This document shows, piece by piece, positions 16,414 to 25,309 of a stretch of DNA of 64,000 nucleotides. The number at the start of each line of letters is the position of its first letter. Positions within the stretch are counted from its first letter, which is position 1. The notes under the pieces are model-generated. The model was not told where the DNA came from. It saw nothing but the letters and a program-made list of their open reading frames with translations, and ran no database searches. Made by a program: the position numbers and the translations under genes. The DNA lies in contig CAIUMM010000016.1 of assembly GCA_903900265.1 (NCBI GenBank), forward strand, positions 1 to 64,000, in the 5' to 3' direction. This DNA comes from an uncultured Pseudomonadota bacterium. Its GTDB lineage: Bacteria; Myxococcota_A; UBA796; SXON01.

Positions 16414-17646
16414 ATGGCCGACACACTCAACCCCGACAGCCCCGAGCTCGACAGCCCCGAGCTCGACAGCGAAGCGACCACCACGCAAGCCGCCTTCGAC
16501 CGTTCGCCAGAGGTTCGTCCCCGCGGCATCACCGGCAAAGAGTCCCCCGCTGAGCTGCTCGCCACCGCGTTCCCCGCGTTCGTCGGCCGTCAGGTACGCG
16601 AAGCCGCGCGGCTGATGACGAAGTCCGCGACCGAAGGCCACACCGTGTTCTGCACGATGTCCGGGGCGATGACCCCTGCAGGCCTGCACCGCTCCTGCAT
16701 CGTTCCGCTCATCGAAGCCGGCGTGATCGACGTGCTCACCACGACGGGCGCCAATCTGTACCACGACGCCCATCGCGTGCTGGGCTTCCGGCTGCGCGAG
16801 ATCGCCCCCGACGCGGGTGACACCTTGCTGCGCGCCGCGCGCATCATCCGCATCTACGACATCGGCTTTCCTGAAGACGTGCTCTTGCGCACCGATCGCC
16901 TGTTCGGCTGGTTGATGCAGGGCCCGGAATTCGCGAAGTCGATGACCACCGCGGAATTCCACAACCTGCTTGGAAAGCACCTCTACGAGCTGGAGGTCAA
17001 GCTCGGCGTCGACCAGCACTCCTTGCTCGCGACCGCCTACAAGCACGGCGTCCCCATCTTTGTCGGCGCTCCTCAGGACGGCTCGATATTCCTCAACGCC
17101 GTCAAGCTGCGCGCGTTGTTCGGCAAGGACTTCGCGTTCTCGCTCGATGTGAACCTCGACGTCTACACGATGGCGGCGGTGCAGTGGCTGGCGCAGAACG
17201 AAGGCGACACCGCAGTGTGGATCCTCGGCGGCGGCGTCCCCAAGAACTACACCTTGCAAGGCGAGCCCACGCTCTCGCAGATCCTCGAGCTCGACGCGCG
17301 TGGCTTCGACATCGACCTGCAGTTCTGCGTCGACCCGGTGGACAACGGCGCGCTCTCGTCCTGCCCCGCGGGAGAGGGCCACACCTGGGGCAAGGTCAGC
17401 GCCGAGTGCGTCGAATACGCCAGTGTCTACGTACACTGTGACGTCACCGCTGTGTTCCCGTGGCTGACCCATGCGCTGCTGAACTCCGAGGCCCGCGACC
17501 AGCTCGACGGCTCGCGCCTGATCCGGCCCCACAAGCGCCTGTATGACCGCATCCCCGAAGCGATGCAGAAGATTGACGCCGACGTGGCTGGCGTTCGAGA
17601 TCGCCTGATGACTGGCATCCACGAGCGTCCCGAAGAGCTGGGGTAG
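16414..17646 (+). CDS. Deoxyhypusine synthase-like protein
   Basis: The 410-residue protein matches the deoxyhypusine synthase family. It contains TMSGAMTPAGLHRS, VLTTTGANLYHD, and ILGGGVPKNYTLQ, in which Lys277 aligns with the catalytic lysine of the eukaryotic enzyme. A later GHTWGKVSAE resembles the family's C-terminal active-site segment. Bacteria lack eIF5A, so bacterial members usually make polyamines such as homospermidine or act on agmatine-type substrates. Which reaction applies here is unknown. The first ~20 residues are a SPELD-type repeat absent from the core fold. GGAG lies seven bases before the ATG. The stop overlaps the next gene's GTG by one base (TAGTG). Confidence 0.92.
   Translation: MADTLNPDSPELDSPELDSEATTTQAAFDRSPEVRPRGITGKESPAELLATAFPAFVGRQVREAARLMTKSATEGHTVFCTMSGAMTPAGLHRSCIVPLIEAGVIDVLTTTGANLYHDAHRVLGFRLREIAPDAGDTLLRAARIIRIYDIGFPEDVLLRTDRLFGWLMQGPEFAKSMTTAEFHNLLGKHLYELEVKLGVDQHSLLATAYKHGVPIFVGAPQDGSIFLNAVKLRALFGKDFAFSLDVNLDVYTMAAVQWLAQNEGDTAVWILGGGVPKNYTLQGEPTLSQILELDARGFDIDLQFCVDPVDNGALSSCPAGEGHTWGKVSAECVEYASVYVHCDVTAVFPWLTHALLNSEARDQLDGSRLIRPHKRLYDRIPEAMQKIDADVAGVRDRLMTGIHERPEELG
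16435..16470 (+). repeat. 15-bp tandem repeat coding DSPEL
   Basis: gacagccccgagctc occurs at 16435-16449 and 16450-16464, followed by a partial copy. It encodes the acidic N-terminal extension of the deoxyhypusine synthase-like protein. Confidence 0.85.
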
Positions 17647-19427
17647 TGCCCACCGGCTTGTTCCCAAACCTGCGTCGCTTCAGCAGACGCTACGTGCTGC
17701 CGCGGTGGCGTTGGTACGTCGCAGGCACGTTCGCCGTCGTCCTGACAAACTGGATGGCGGTGCGCATCCCCGTGGAGCTGGCGCACGGACTCGACGCGCT
17801 CCGCGCCGGCGCGTCGGAGCAGGCGACCGTGGCCCAAGCCGCGCTGCACATCTTCTTGTTTGGTGCGGCGATCATCGTGGTGCGCACCGCGAGCCGGCTG
17901 TGGTTCTTCACGCCCGCGCGGGTGATCGAGTTTGACCTTCGCGAGGATCTATTCGCACAGTTTCTGTCTTTGCAGCCAGACTTCTACGCGACCTTTCGCA
18001 CCGGAGATTTGCTCTCCCGAGCGACGACGGACATCACCTTCGCGCGGGCATTCGCCGGGTTTGCGACGCTGCAGGGCGCCAACATCATCGCGGCGTTGAT
18101 CACCGCGCTGGGACAGATGGCGGCGTTCTCCCCGAAGCTCACCGCGCTGGCGGCCGTGCCGATCGGCATCGGCTTCCTCGTCGTGCAACAAGGGTCGGCG
18201 CGGTTGATGACCTTGCAGCGCGACACCCAACAACAACAGGGGATGTACGCCGATCAGCTGCTTGGAGCCCTCCAGGGGATCTCCACGGTGCAGGCCTTCA
18301 ACGTCGAAGGCCCGTTCGCCGACCGCCTCGCCGCGCAAGCGGGCCTGTTGAGGCAGAACAACGTCGCGCTCGCCAAGCTTCGCGCGCTGGTGTTTCCGCT
18401 GTTCACGGTGTCCGGAGGCATCGCGATCGGCTTGTTGCTTGGCTTCGGCGGCCAGATGGTGCTGGACGGGGAGCTCACCGCAGGTGCCCTCGCCGCGTTC
18501 TTGTCACTGGTGGCGTACCTGATCATGCCGCTGCGGCTGATGGGCTTCCTGCTGCCGGTGTTCCAGCGCGCCGAGGCGTCGCTGGAGCGCATTCACGCGA
18601 TCTTCGACGCGCCGATCGCCCGTCCCGAGCGCGACCGGCCAGACTTGAACACCGAAGCTTCAACGCCGGTGAATCACCCGCCCGCGCTCTCGGTGCTCCA
18701 CCTCAACTACGCCTACCCCGGCGGCGCTCCGGCGCTGATCGACCTCTGCTTTGAGGTCCCGGCGGGCGGCTCGCTGGGCATCTTCGGGCGCTCGGGCAGC
18801 GGAAAGAGCACGCTGCTGAGGGTGCTGTCGCGGTTGCACAACCCGCCAGCGGGAACAGTGCAGGTAGATGGTCACGATCTGACCGCGCTCGATCTGGACG
18901 CCTGGCGCCGACGCGTAGTGTTCGTCCCCCAAACCGCGTGGCTTTTCTCCGAGACCATCGCCGAGAACATCGCGTTGGGGTTGCCGCGGGAGACGCTGGA
19001 GCCGGCGGTCGAAGCCGCGGCGCTCAAGCTCGACCTCGCGGCGCTGCCGAACGGCATCGAGACCGTCGTCGGTGAGCGCGGCATCGTGCTCTCAGGAGGC
19101 CAACGGCAGCGCGTCGCCCTCGCCCGCGGGCTCGCCCACGCCGGCGAAGGCGGACAATCGCTGCTGCTGTTCGACGACGTGCTCTCCGCGGTCGACCATC
19201 ACACCGAGCAGATCCTGATCCGCACGCTGCTGGGGCGCGACAAGCACGCCCACAAGCCGCCGCCCACCTGCGTCATCGTCACGCACCGCATGTCGGCGCT
19301 GCAGCACTGCGACCGCGTGCTGGTGCTCGACGGCGGGCGCGCCGTAGCCTACGGGACCCACGCCGAGCTGCTCGCACAACCCGGGTTCTACCAAGACTCC
19401 TGGCACGCCCAGCAAGGAACGCCATGA
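17646..19427 (+). CDS. ABC exporter half, degenerate-site subunit of a heterodimer
   Basis: The 593-residue protein has an N-terminal six-helix transmembrane domain and a C-terminal nucleotide-binding domain. Visible motifs are Walker A GRSGSGKST, Q-loop VPQTAWLF, signature LSGGQRQR, Walker B LLLFDD and the switch VTHRMS. The residue after the Walker B Asp is Asp instead of the catalytic Glu, while the signature is canonical. That is the pattern of the degenerate half of heterodimeric exporters (MdlAB, BmrCD, TM287/288 types). The GTG start overlaps the previous stop, and the end overlaps the partner gene as ATGA. The substrate is unknown; lipids or drugs are typical of the group. Confidence 0.93.
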   Translation: MPTGLFPNLRRFSRRYVLPRWRWYVAGTFAVVLTNWMAVRIPVELAHGLDALRAGASEQATVAQAALHIFLFGAAIIVVRTASRLWFFTPARVIEFDLREDLFAQFLSLQPDFYATFRTGDLLSRATTDITFARAFAGFATLQGANIIAALITALGQMAAFSPKLTALAAVPIGIGFLVVQQGSARLMTLQRDTQQQQGMYADQLLGALQGISTVQAFNVEGPFADRLAAQAGLLRQNNVALAKLRALVFPLFTVSGGIAIGLLLGFGGQMVLDGELTAGALAAFLSLVAYLIMPLRLMGFLLPVFQRAEASLERIHAIFDAPIARPERDRPDLNTEASTPVNHPPALSVLHLNYAYPGGAPALIDLCFEVPAGGSLGIFGRSGSGKSTLLRVLSRLHNPPAGTVQVDGHDLTALDLDAWRRRVVFVPQTAWLFSETIAENIALGLPRETLEPAVEAAALKLDLAALPNGIETVVGERGIVLSGGQRQRVALARGLAHAGEGGQSLLLFDDVLSAVDHHTEQILIRTLLGRDKHAHKPPPTCVIVTHRMSALQHCDRVLVLDGGRAVAYGTHAELLAQPGFYQDSWHAQQGTP

Positions 19428-21184
19428 AAACGCCTTCGCTGTGGAGCCGCTTGTGGCCGGACATCAAGCCGGACTGGCCGCGCTTTGCGATCGCGATCGC
19501 GAGCGTTCCGCTGATCAGCGCGCTGGGGGCGGCGCAGCCGGTGCTGATGAAGCGCGTGCTCGACGAGCACATCGTCGTCGCTCGGGCCGATGGGCTGTGG
19601 CAGGCGGCCTTGGTGTACATCGCCGCCGTGGCGGGCTCCTTCGTGGTCGAGGGCGCGTACACGGTCGCGCTGTCCGTGGGCGCCGAGAACACCATCTTCC
19701 GGCTTCGCGAGCGCATTGTTCGCCACACGCTCAGCCTGTCGCAGCGCTTCTTTGAGCGCCAACCTACCGGTCAGGTGCTCACCCGCGCCACGAGCGACGT
19801 CGAAGCGTTGTCCGAGGCGCTCTCGCAGGGGAGCATCTCGATCCTGCTCGATGTCAGCAACATGGCCGCGGTGTTGCTGGCGATGTTCTGGCTCGACGCC
19901 CGCCTGACGCTGGCGCTGCTGGGGCTGGCCCCGCCGCTGATCGCGATGATTGAGTTCTTTCGTCGTCGGATGCGCTCGTTGTTCGCCGAGGTTCGCGACG
20001 CCCTCGCGGCGCTCAACGCGTTCACCGCAGAGCGGCTCGCGGGCATCGAGACCCTGCAGCTCTACGCGCAAGAAGCCCGCACCCAAGAGCGCTTCCGCTC
20101 TTTAGACGCCGAACATCGGGACGCAAACGTCAAGAACAACTTCTATGACGCCTCGCTGTACGCGCTGATCGACGGCATCTCGTCGATGTGCGTGGCGCTG
20201 ATGGTCTACTGGGGCGCGCGGCGCCTCGGAGTCGCCGACGCCAGCGGGGTGACCGTCGGGCTGGTGGTCGCGTTCGTCGACTACATCGATCGCCTGTTTC
20301 GCCCGCTGCGGGAGTTTTCGGGCAAGGTCACGTTTTTGCAGCGCGCCGCGGCATCGCTAGAAAAGATCTTCTGGCTGCTGGACGTCGATGAACACATCAC
20401 GCCGGGGTCCCAGGATCTGCCCGCGGGGACGCACGCCTCGGGACGGTTAGCGCTGCGCGACGTGCGCTTCGCCTACACCGAAGGCAACGACATCCTGAAG
20501 GGCATCACCCTGACCGTGGAGCCCGGCGAGGTGGTCGCGGTGGTCGGGCGCACCGGCTCCGGCAAGAGCACGCTGGTTCGGCTGTTGGCGCGCGTGCACG
20601 ACGGATACCGGGGCAGCATCGAAGTCGACGGCGTCGAGCTCCGCGAGCTGTCCCCGCACAGCGTTCGCCGCGCGATCGGCAGCGTGCGCCAAGAGGTGCA
20701 GCTGTTCACCGACACGCTGCGCTTCAACCTGACCTTGGGCGAAGACGTGAACGCCGAGCGCCTCCAAGAAGCTCTCGAGCTGACCAACGCGAGCGTGATC
20801 GCGGCGCGCCACCCCGCGGGTCTGGATCAGCCGATCCGCGAACGCGGCGCCAACGTGTCGGCCGGCGAAGGGCAGATCCTCGCCCTCGCCCGCGCCATGG
20901 TGCGCGACCCAGAGATCGTCATCCTCGACGAGGCCACCGCCAGCGTGGACCCGCTGTCGGAGCGCCTGCTGCAAGAGGGCATCGAACGCGTCTTTGCCCG
21001 CAAGACGTGCCTCGTCATCGCGCACCGGCTCTCGACCATCGTCAACGCCGACCGAATCATCGTGCTAGAAGCCGGCGAGGTCGCCGAGATGGGCACGCAC
21101 GCCGAGCTGATCGCCTTAGGCGGCGCCTACGCGCGGCTCTACGCTGAGGGCTTCGACGCGGCGGAGGGCACAACTACCGCGTAA
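19424..21184 (+). CDS. ABC exporter half, catalytic-site subunit of the heterodimer
   Basis: The 586-residue partner has the same layout. Motifs are Walker A GRTGSGKST, Q-loop VRQEVQLF, Walker B IVILDE with the catalytic Glu present, and switch IAHRLS. Its signature is VSAGEGQ instead of LSGGQ. The canonical Walker site here would therefore pair with the canonical signature of the first subunit, leaving one functional and one degenerate ATP site. The gene starts by ATGA overlap with its partner. Its last 11 bases overlap the convergent oxidoreductase gene. Confidence 0.94.
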   Translation: MKTPSLWSRLWPDIKPDWPRFAIAIASVPLISALGAAQPVLMKRVLDEHIVVARADGLWQAALVYIAAVAGSFVVEGAYTVALSVGAENTIFRLRERIVRHTLSLSQRFFERQPTGQVLTRATSDVEALSEALSQGSISILLDVSNMAAVLLAMFWLDARLTLALLGLAPPLIAMIEFFRRRMRSLFAEVRDALAALNAFTAERLAGIETLQLYAQEARTQERFRSLDAEHRDANVKNNFYDASLYALIDGISSMCVALMVYWGARRLGVADASGVTVGLVVAFVDYIDRLFRPLREFSGKVTFLQRAAASLEKIFWLLDVDEHITPGSQDLPAGTHASGRLALRDVRFAYTEGNDILKGITLTVEPGEVVAVVGRTGSGKSTLVRLLARVHDGYRGSIEVDGVELRELSPHSVRRAIGSVRQEVQLFTDTLRFNLTLGEDVNAERLQEALELTNASVIAARHPAGLDQPIRERGANVSAGEGQILALARAMVRDPEIVILDEATASVDPLSERLLQEGIERVFARKTCLVIAHRLSTIVNADRIIVLEAGEVAEMGTHAELIALGGAYARLYAEGFDAAEGTTTA

Positions 21185-22400
21185 CGAAGCCCGACAACCG
21201 CGGGCGATCCACCGAGTCGCGCGGCGGAGGCTCGACGTGGTGGCGGATGCAGTCGCGCAGCGAGGCGCCGTGGATCAGCCGATCTTCGGCGTAGGCAGCG
21301 ATCGCCGCCGGGCTCATCGGCGCGACCAGCCCGACGCGGCCTACAGGCTCAATCCCGCCTTCTACCAACGCTTCGGTCCACGTGCGCAGCCGCGTCAAGT
21401 GGCTGGTGGTCCACAACGGATGGTGCAGCGGCAAGCGGCGCACCGTCGCGCCATCGTCAGACAACCCGGTCAATCCCGCGTCGGTAGCGGCTTGCACCAG
21501 CTGACGGGCCAGCGCAGCGTCGTCCCCGGTCCACTCGGGCGCGCCCACATCGACCGCGAGATGCAGCGCGACCACGCCATCCGAATGCTGCACGGCGCGG
21601 AAGAACGGCGCCCCGACGACGTGCACCTCTTCCAAGCCCTCGGGGAGCTGCCCGCGCACGAACACCTCGAGCCCATGCCGCGCCCGCAGACGGCCTGCGT
21701 CCAGCGCGAGCACCGAATCGGCCTTCGGCGACCACACCCGCAGCACATCCAGCGGCGCGAGGTCCACCACGACCTGCCCCACATAGTCGCCGGCTTCGGT
21801 CGAGAGCCCGCCGTCGCGCAGGGCGGTGACCACCGCATCCACCGGAGCCTCCTGCTCCACCCACAACGCTGCGGGGGGACGCGATCCTTGGGGCGCAGCC
21901 TCGCCGTGCACCACGCGCGCGACCCCGCAGATCACGCTGGTCGGATCGCCAAAGCGCGCGGCCGCGTAAGGGGCGAACACCGCCTCGTAGACCGGGTTGC
22001 CAAAGCGATAGCGCACCCAGTCGCGGTAGGTGCGCTCTTCGCGCCCGCCGCCTACAAACGCCGCCACCGCGGACGAAGCCCGCGCCCGTCCCAACGCGAC
22101 GCCGGCGCGCGCCAGCTGGGCGGTAGGGAGCAGCTTTCCGAGGCTCGCCGGGGACAATGGCAAGGACAGCATCTGCCCCCGCAAGAGCAGCGCACGTGCC
22201 GGGGCAGGCGCAGCGTCGAAGCCCGCCGGCGGGGCCTCGGCGCACCAGCCGGTGCCGACCCTGCGCGGTCCGCCGTCGATCGCCGCGCCGATACGCACCA
22301 CCGACTTGCCGTGTTGCCGCAGCGTCTGCGCCGTGACCAGCGCGCCAACCCCACTGCCGACGACTATAAAATCTACCGTAACGGGATCAGGCGTGGACAT
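21174..22400 (-). CDS. FAD/NAD(P)-binding oxidoreductase-like protein
   Basis: The 408-residue product opens with a Rossmann dinucleotide-binding strand-turn-helix, DFIVVGSGVGALVTAQTL, with Gly residues in the GxGxxA pattern. A basic residue in VVRIGA stands near where the acidic ribose-binding residue often lies. The overall layout resembles FAD-dependent amine oxidase, phytoene dehydrogenase or protoporphyrinogen oxidase relatives, but no substrate motif is clear. No signal peptide. It converges on and slightly overlaps the ABC exporter gene and is divergent from the Nudix gene. Confidence 0.75.
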   Translation of the reverse strand: MSTPDPVTVDFIVVGSGVGALVTAQTLRQHGKSVVRIGAAIDGGPRRVGTGWCAEAPPAGFDAAPAPARALLLRGQMLSLPLSPASLGKLLPTAQLARAGVALGRARASSAVAAFVGGGREERTYRDWVRYRFGNPVYEAVFAPYAAARFGDPTSVICGVARVVHGEAAPQGSRPPAALWVEQEAPVDAVVTALRDGGLSTEAGDYVGQVVVDLAPLDVLRVWSPKADSVLALDAGRLRARHGLEVFVRGQLPEGLEEVHVVGAPFFRAVQHSDGVVALHLAVDVGAPEWTGDDAALARQLVQAATDAGLTGLSDDGATVRRLPLHHPLWTTSHLTRLRTWTEALVEGGIEPVGRVGLVAPMSPAAIAAYAEDRLIHGASLRDCIRHHVEPPPRDSVDRPRLSGFVTR

Positions 22401-22495
22401 CGTACCTACACATCGTCCCGCGATCTAACCCAACGTTGCGCACAGTCGGTCAGATAATTCCGTCGGGCACGGATCCGGTAGCATAGGCTGCGCGC

Positions 22496-22951
22496 ATGAG
22501 CACCGGCACGCCTCCCCCTCCTGGCCCCGCAGCGACCACCGATGTTGTGCTGATCCGCGACGGCCGGGTCCTGCTGGTCGCGCGCCGCTACGAGCCGCTC
22601 GGATGGGCGCTGCCCGGCGGTTTCGTCGATCCCGGGGAGAAGGTCGAGCACGCGGCGGTGCGCGAGGTGAAAGAGGAGACCGGCCTCGACTGCACGTTGT
22701 CGCACTTGTTGAACGTCTACTCCGACCCGGCCCGGGATCGGCGCCGCCACACCCTGTCGGTGGTCTACATCGGCGCCGTGGTCGGCGACCCGACGCCCAT
22801 CGCAGGAGACGACGCCGGCGCGGCGGTGTGGCATCCGCTCCACGCTCTGCCGTCCCCGATCGCCTTTGACCACGCGCAGATCCTCGCCGACGCCGTGGCG
22901 TTCTTGAACAGCGGAGAGCGCCCGATCGAGCGGGCCGCAACACCGGCGTAA
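22496..22951 (+). CDS. Nudix hydrolase
   Basis: The 151-residue protein has a complete Nudix box at residues 42-64: Gly42, Glu48, then REVKEETGL, matching GX5EX7REUXEEXGU. Such enzymes cleave nucleoside diphosphates linked to another moiety. The flanking WALPGGFVDPGE and the short length resemble ADP-ribose or oxidised-nucleotide pyrophosphatases, but the substrate is not determinable. The N-terminus is Pro-rich and cytoplasmic. Confidence 0.93.
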   Translation: MSTGTPPPPGPAATTDVVLIRDGRVLLVARRYEPLGWALPGGFVDPGEKVEHAAVREVKEETGLDCTLSHLLNVYSDPARDRRRHTLSVVYIGAVVGDPTPIAGDDAGAAVWHPLHALPSPIAFDHAQILADAVAFLNSGERPIERAATPA

Positions 22952-22986
22952 ACGCCTCCGCTCGCCCGAATCGAGCCGGCGACGCG

Positions 22987-25251
22987 CTACCAGACGACGG
23001 GCGACACTTCCCATTCCGCCACGCCACCGTCCAGACTCGCGACGATCGCGGTCTCCCCGGCCACGACCGCGCCGGACAGCCCCATGATCCGCGGGGAGCC
23101 GGTGTCCACACAATCCGCGACATCTCCAGGGATGAGCTTGCAAACCTCTACGGAGTCGCTCGCGCTGAGCCGCGCCCAGTAAAGCGCGCCATTCACCCAA
23201 AGCGGGGGGATGTGCCCAAGCACGCGACCGGTCGTGTCGACGCGCTGCGGCGTGTCCCAGCTGGCCCCTTTGCCGGTGCCGGTGCTCAAGAGAATGGTAT
23301 TTCCAGCATCACTATAGGCGAGATACCCGACATAGAGGGTGTTCTCGATGGACGCGATCTGCGGATGCTCATAGCGGCCGTATTCGTTGCCCTCGGTGTC
23401 CACCGTAGGCGTGAAGTTGGGGCAGCCGACCGTGGGGTCGCACGCCGACGTCACGTTGCGCCAAATCTCCGACCAGCTCTGATGGTCGCCCCAGGTCACC
23501 TGCTGGACGGAAACATGGCGCGTGTAACGCCCGGGATTGGTGGAGTGCGAGGCGCCGAGGTCCGAGTTCGCGTACGCGACAAACCACGTCTCGCCGATTC
23601 GGGTCAGCGAAGGATTGCCCGGGAAGATCGAGTCCGTCGCGGGCCCGGAATCGCTGGTACCCTCCCACCCACTAGCGTCGGACCAGCGCCACAGCTTGAT
23701 CGACGCGGGCAGCAGGCTGTTCCAGTAGGTGGAGGAGTTGGTGTTGTCCGCGAACGCGAGCATCAGCTTGCCCGCGCTGTCTTCCGCCAATGCCGGTCGC
23801 CAAACCGAGGACACCACCTTGTCGGGCAGCGCGAGCGCGAGCCAATCGCCGCCGTCCACACGCGTGCGGCACTCGCCGAACCAGGGCCAGTCGAGCTCGT
23901 CGCTGCTGATCATCAGCGTCAGCTCGCGCCAGCATACGACGTCCCGCGATCCATCGCTGAAGGCCACCGGGGCTTCGGCGTGAATGGCCTCCGCGCTCGA
24001 AAACGGCGCGCCGTCCACCTGCACGATCGACTGGGCGTCGTCGTCGCTGGTGTACACCGCCGCCGCAGAGAACGTCGGCGCGAGCGCCGGAGCGATGGCT
24101 CCGCTGCGTTGGGCGACCGCTGGCTCCCCGTCCAAGGCCTCTTCGATGACCATCCCGGAGCCGTACGGAAACTGCACGCCCAACAGACGCGCGACGGTCG
24201 CGGCGATGTCCTCTTGCGTGTAGGGCGCGGTGATGGTGATGCCCTGCTTGACGCCGGGCCCGACCATGATCACCGGAATCTCCCGACATCCGCGACATTG
24301 ATCCCCATGATTTCTGTAATCGGGACCGTCGGAGCCTCCCAAACGCTCCTCAGCTTCATCTCCCCAGCGATGCCGCCCGTGATCCGCGACGATGACGAGC
24401 ACCGTGGAGTCCTTCATCTCCCCGCTTTGATCCGACTGAATCCAGTCCCACAGGTCGACGAGCGGTTGGGCCATCTGCTCGACCCGCTGGCCGTAGGCCA
24501 TCGGATCGCTGTTGTAGTGCCCGGCGCGGTCCATCGCGTGCAGGTTGGCGAGCAACAACCTCGGCTGGTCGTTTTCTAGGCGAGATTGTACGGCGTCCAC
24601 CACCTGATCGTCGTTGGCGGCCGGCTCGGTGTCGTTCGGGTCGGAGGGATCACTCACCAGCCGGTAGTTGGCCTGATCTGCGCTTCCGAAGCCCGGGTAC
24701 AAGCTGTACGCCAGCGACTCGACGTGATCGGTGTTGCCGGTCAGCACCATCTGGGCCTCCGGGGTGCCAAACTGATCCCGGAACGCCTCGTACAACGTGG
24801 GCAGCTCCGGTCGGTACATGCCAGCGCCCGCCGGCGTCGCGAAGTGCCCGAACTCTTGCCGCACGCCGGTGAGCAGGTTGCAGTGGCCCGGCCCCGTGAT
24901 GGTGATGCCGGTGTTGTACCCCGGCTTGATAATGGTGCCGATCGGCCCGAGGCGCTCTTTGACCGGCTGAAAAAGATCGGCGGTCAGCGACGCCGAAGCG
25001 TCCGAATAGCCATCCCCGAAGGTCTCATCCAAACGGGCCCCGTCCATGACCATGATGATCACGTGCTCAGCGAGCGGTCGGAGCGTCGGATCGAGGCTGG
25101 TGTCGACCTGAGAGTCGGTGTCGGAGTCCGTGTCCGAGTCTTCAACGGCGCCCGAGTCGTCGAGCGGGCGCGGGGACAGGCGTACACAACCCGTGGCTAC
25201 GACGGAAACAGCGAGAGAGGCGCACACCAACCACAGGAGCTTCGATTGCAT
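22987..25251 (-). CDS. Lipoprotein of the alkaline phosphatase/phosphodiesterase superfamily
   Basis: Started at the ATG at 25251, the 754-residue product has a lipoprotein signal ending VVATGC, with Cys22 as the lipid site. An acidic tether follows (about 30-52, rich in Asp, Ser and Thr). The catalytic domain opens with HVIIMVMDGARLDETFG, where Asp70 fits the first metal ligand, and has VIVADHGRHRWG later. Together these indicate a type I phosphodiesterase/nucleotide pyrophosphatase or sulfatase-like fold. Roughly the last 300 residues resemble a propeller (LTRIGETWFVAYANS, IENTLYVGYLAYSD). The 66-residue upstream extension of the open frame is Arg/Trp/Ser-rich and not a signal peptide. Confidence 0.85.
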   Translation of the reverse strand: MQSKLLWLVCASLAVSVVATGCVRLSPRPLDDSGAVEDSDTDSDTDSQVDTSLDPTLRPLAEHVIIMVMDGARLDETFGDGYSDASASLTADLFQPVKERLGPIGTIIKPGYNTGITITGPGHCNLLTGVRQEFGHFATPAGAGMYRPELPTLYEAFRDQFGTPEAQMVLTGNTDHVESLAYSLYPGFGSADQANYRLVSDPSDPNDTEPAANDDQVVDAVQSRLENDQPRLLLANLHAMDRAGHYNSDPMAYGQRVEQMAQPLVDLWDWIQSDQSGEMKDSTVLVIVADHGRHRWGDEAEERLGGSDGPDYRNHGDQCRGCREIPVIMVGPGVKQGITITAPYTQEDIAATVARLLGVQFPYGSGMVIEEALDGEPAVAQRSGAIAPALAPTFSAAAVYTSDDDAQSIVQVDGAPFSSAEAIHAEAPVAFSDGSRDVVCWRELTLMISSDELDWPWFGECRTRVDGGDWLALALPDKVVSSVWRPALAEDSAGKLMLAFADNTNSSTYWNSLLPASIKLWRWSDASGWEGTSDSGPATDSIFPGNPSLTRIGETWFVAYANSDLGASHSTNPGRYTRHVSVQQVTWGDHQSWSEIWRNVTSACDPTVGCPNFTPTVDTEGNEYGRYEHPQIASIENTLYVGYLAYSDAGNTILLSTGTGKGASWDTPQRVDTTGRVLGHIPPLWVNGALYWARLSASDSVEVCKLIPGDVADCVDTGSPRIMGLSGAVVAGETAIVASLDGGVAEWEVSPVVW

Positions 25252-25277
25252 ACAATGCCACCAGAGACCGCATTGTA
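25251..25277 (-). promoter_or_regulatory. Inverted repeat at the start of the phosphodiesterase lipoprotein gene
   Basis: tacaatgc (25251-25258) and gcattgta (25270-25277) form an 8-bp inverted repeat with an 11-base spacer. The inner arm touches the start codon. On the coding strand the outer arm contains TACAAT, a good -10 sequence. It may be an operator or a structure affecting translation start; no clear -35 is seen. Confidence 0.4.
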
Positions 25278-25309
25278 GCCTGACCCTACGCGACTCGCCG
25301 CACTCGCCT

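Noticed and set aside
16387-17667. Antisense frame opposite the deoxyhypusine synthase-like gene
   Set aside because: The plus strand matches a known family along its whole length.
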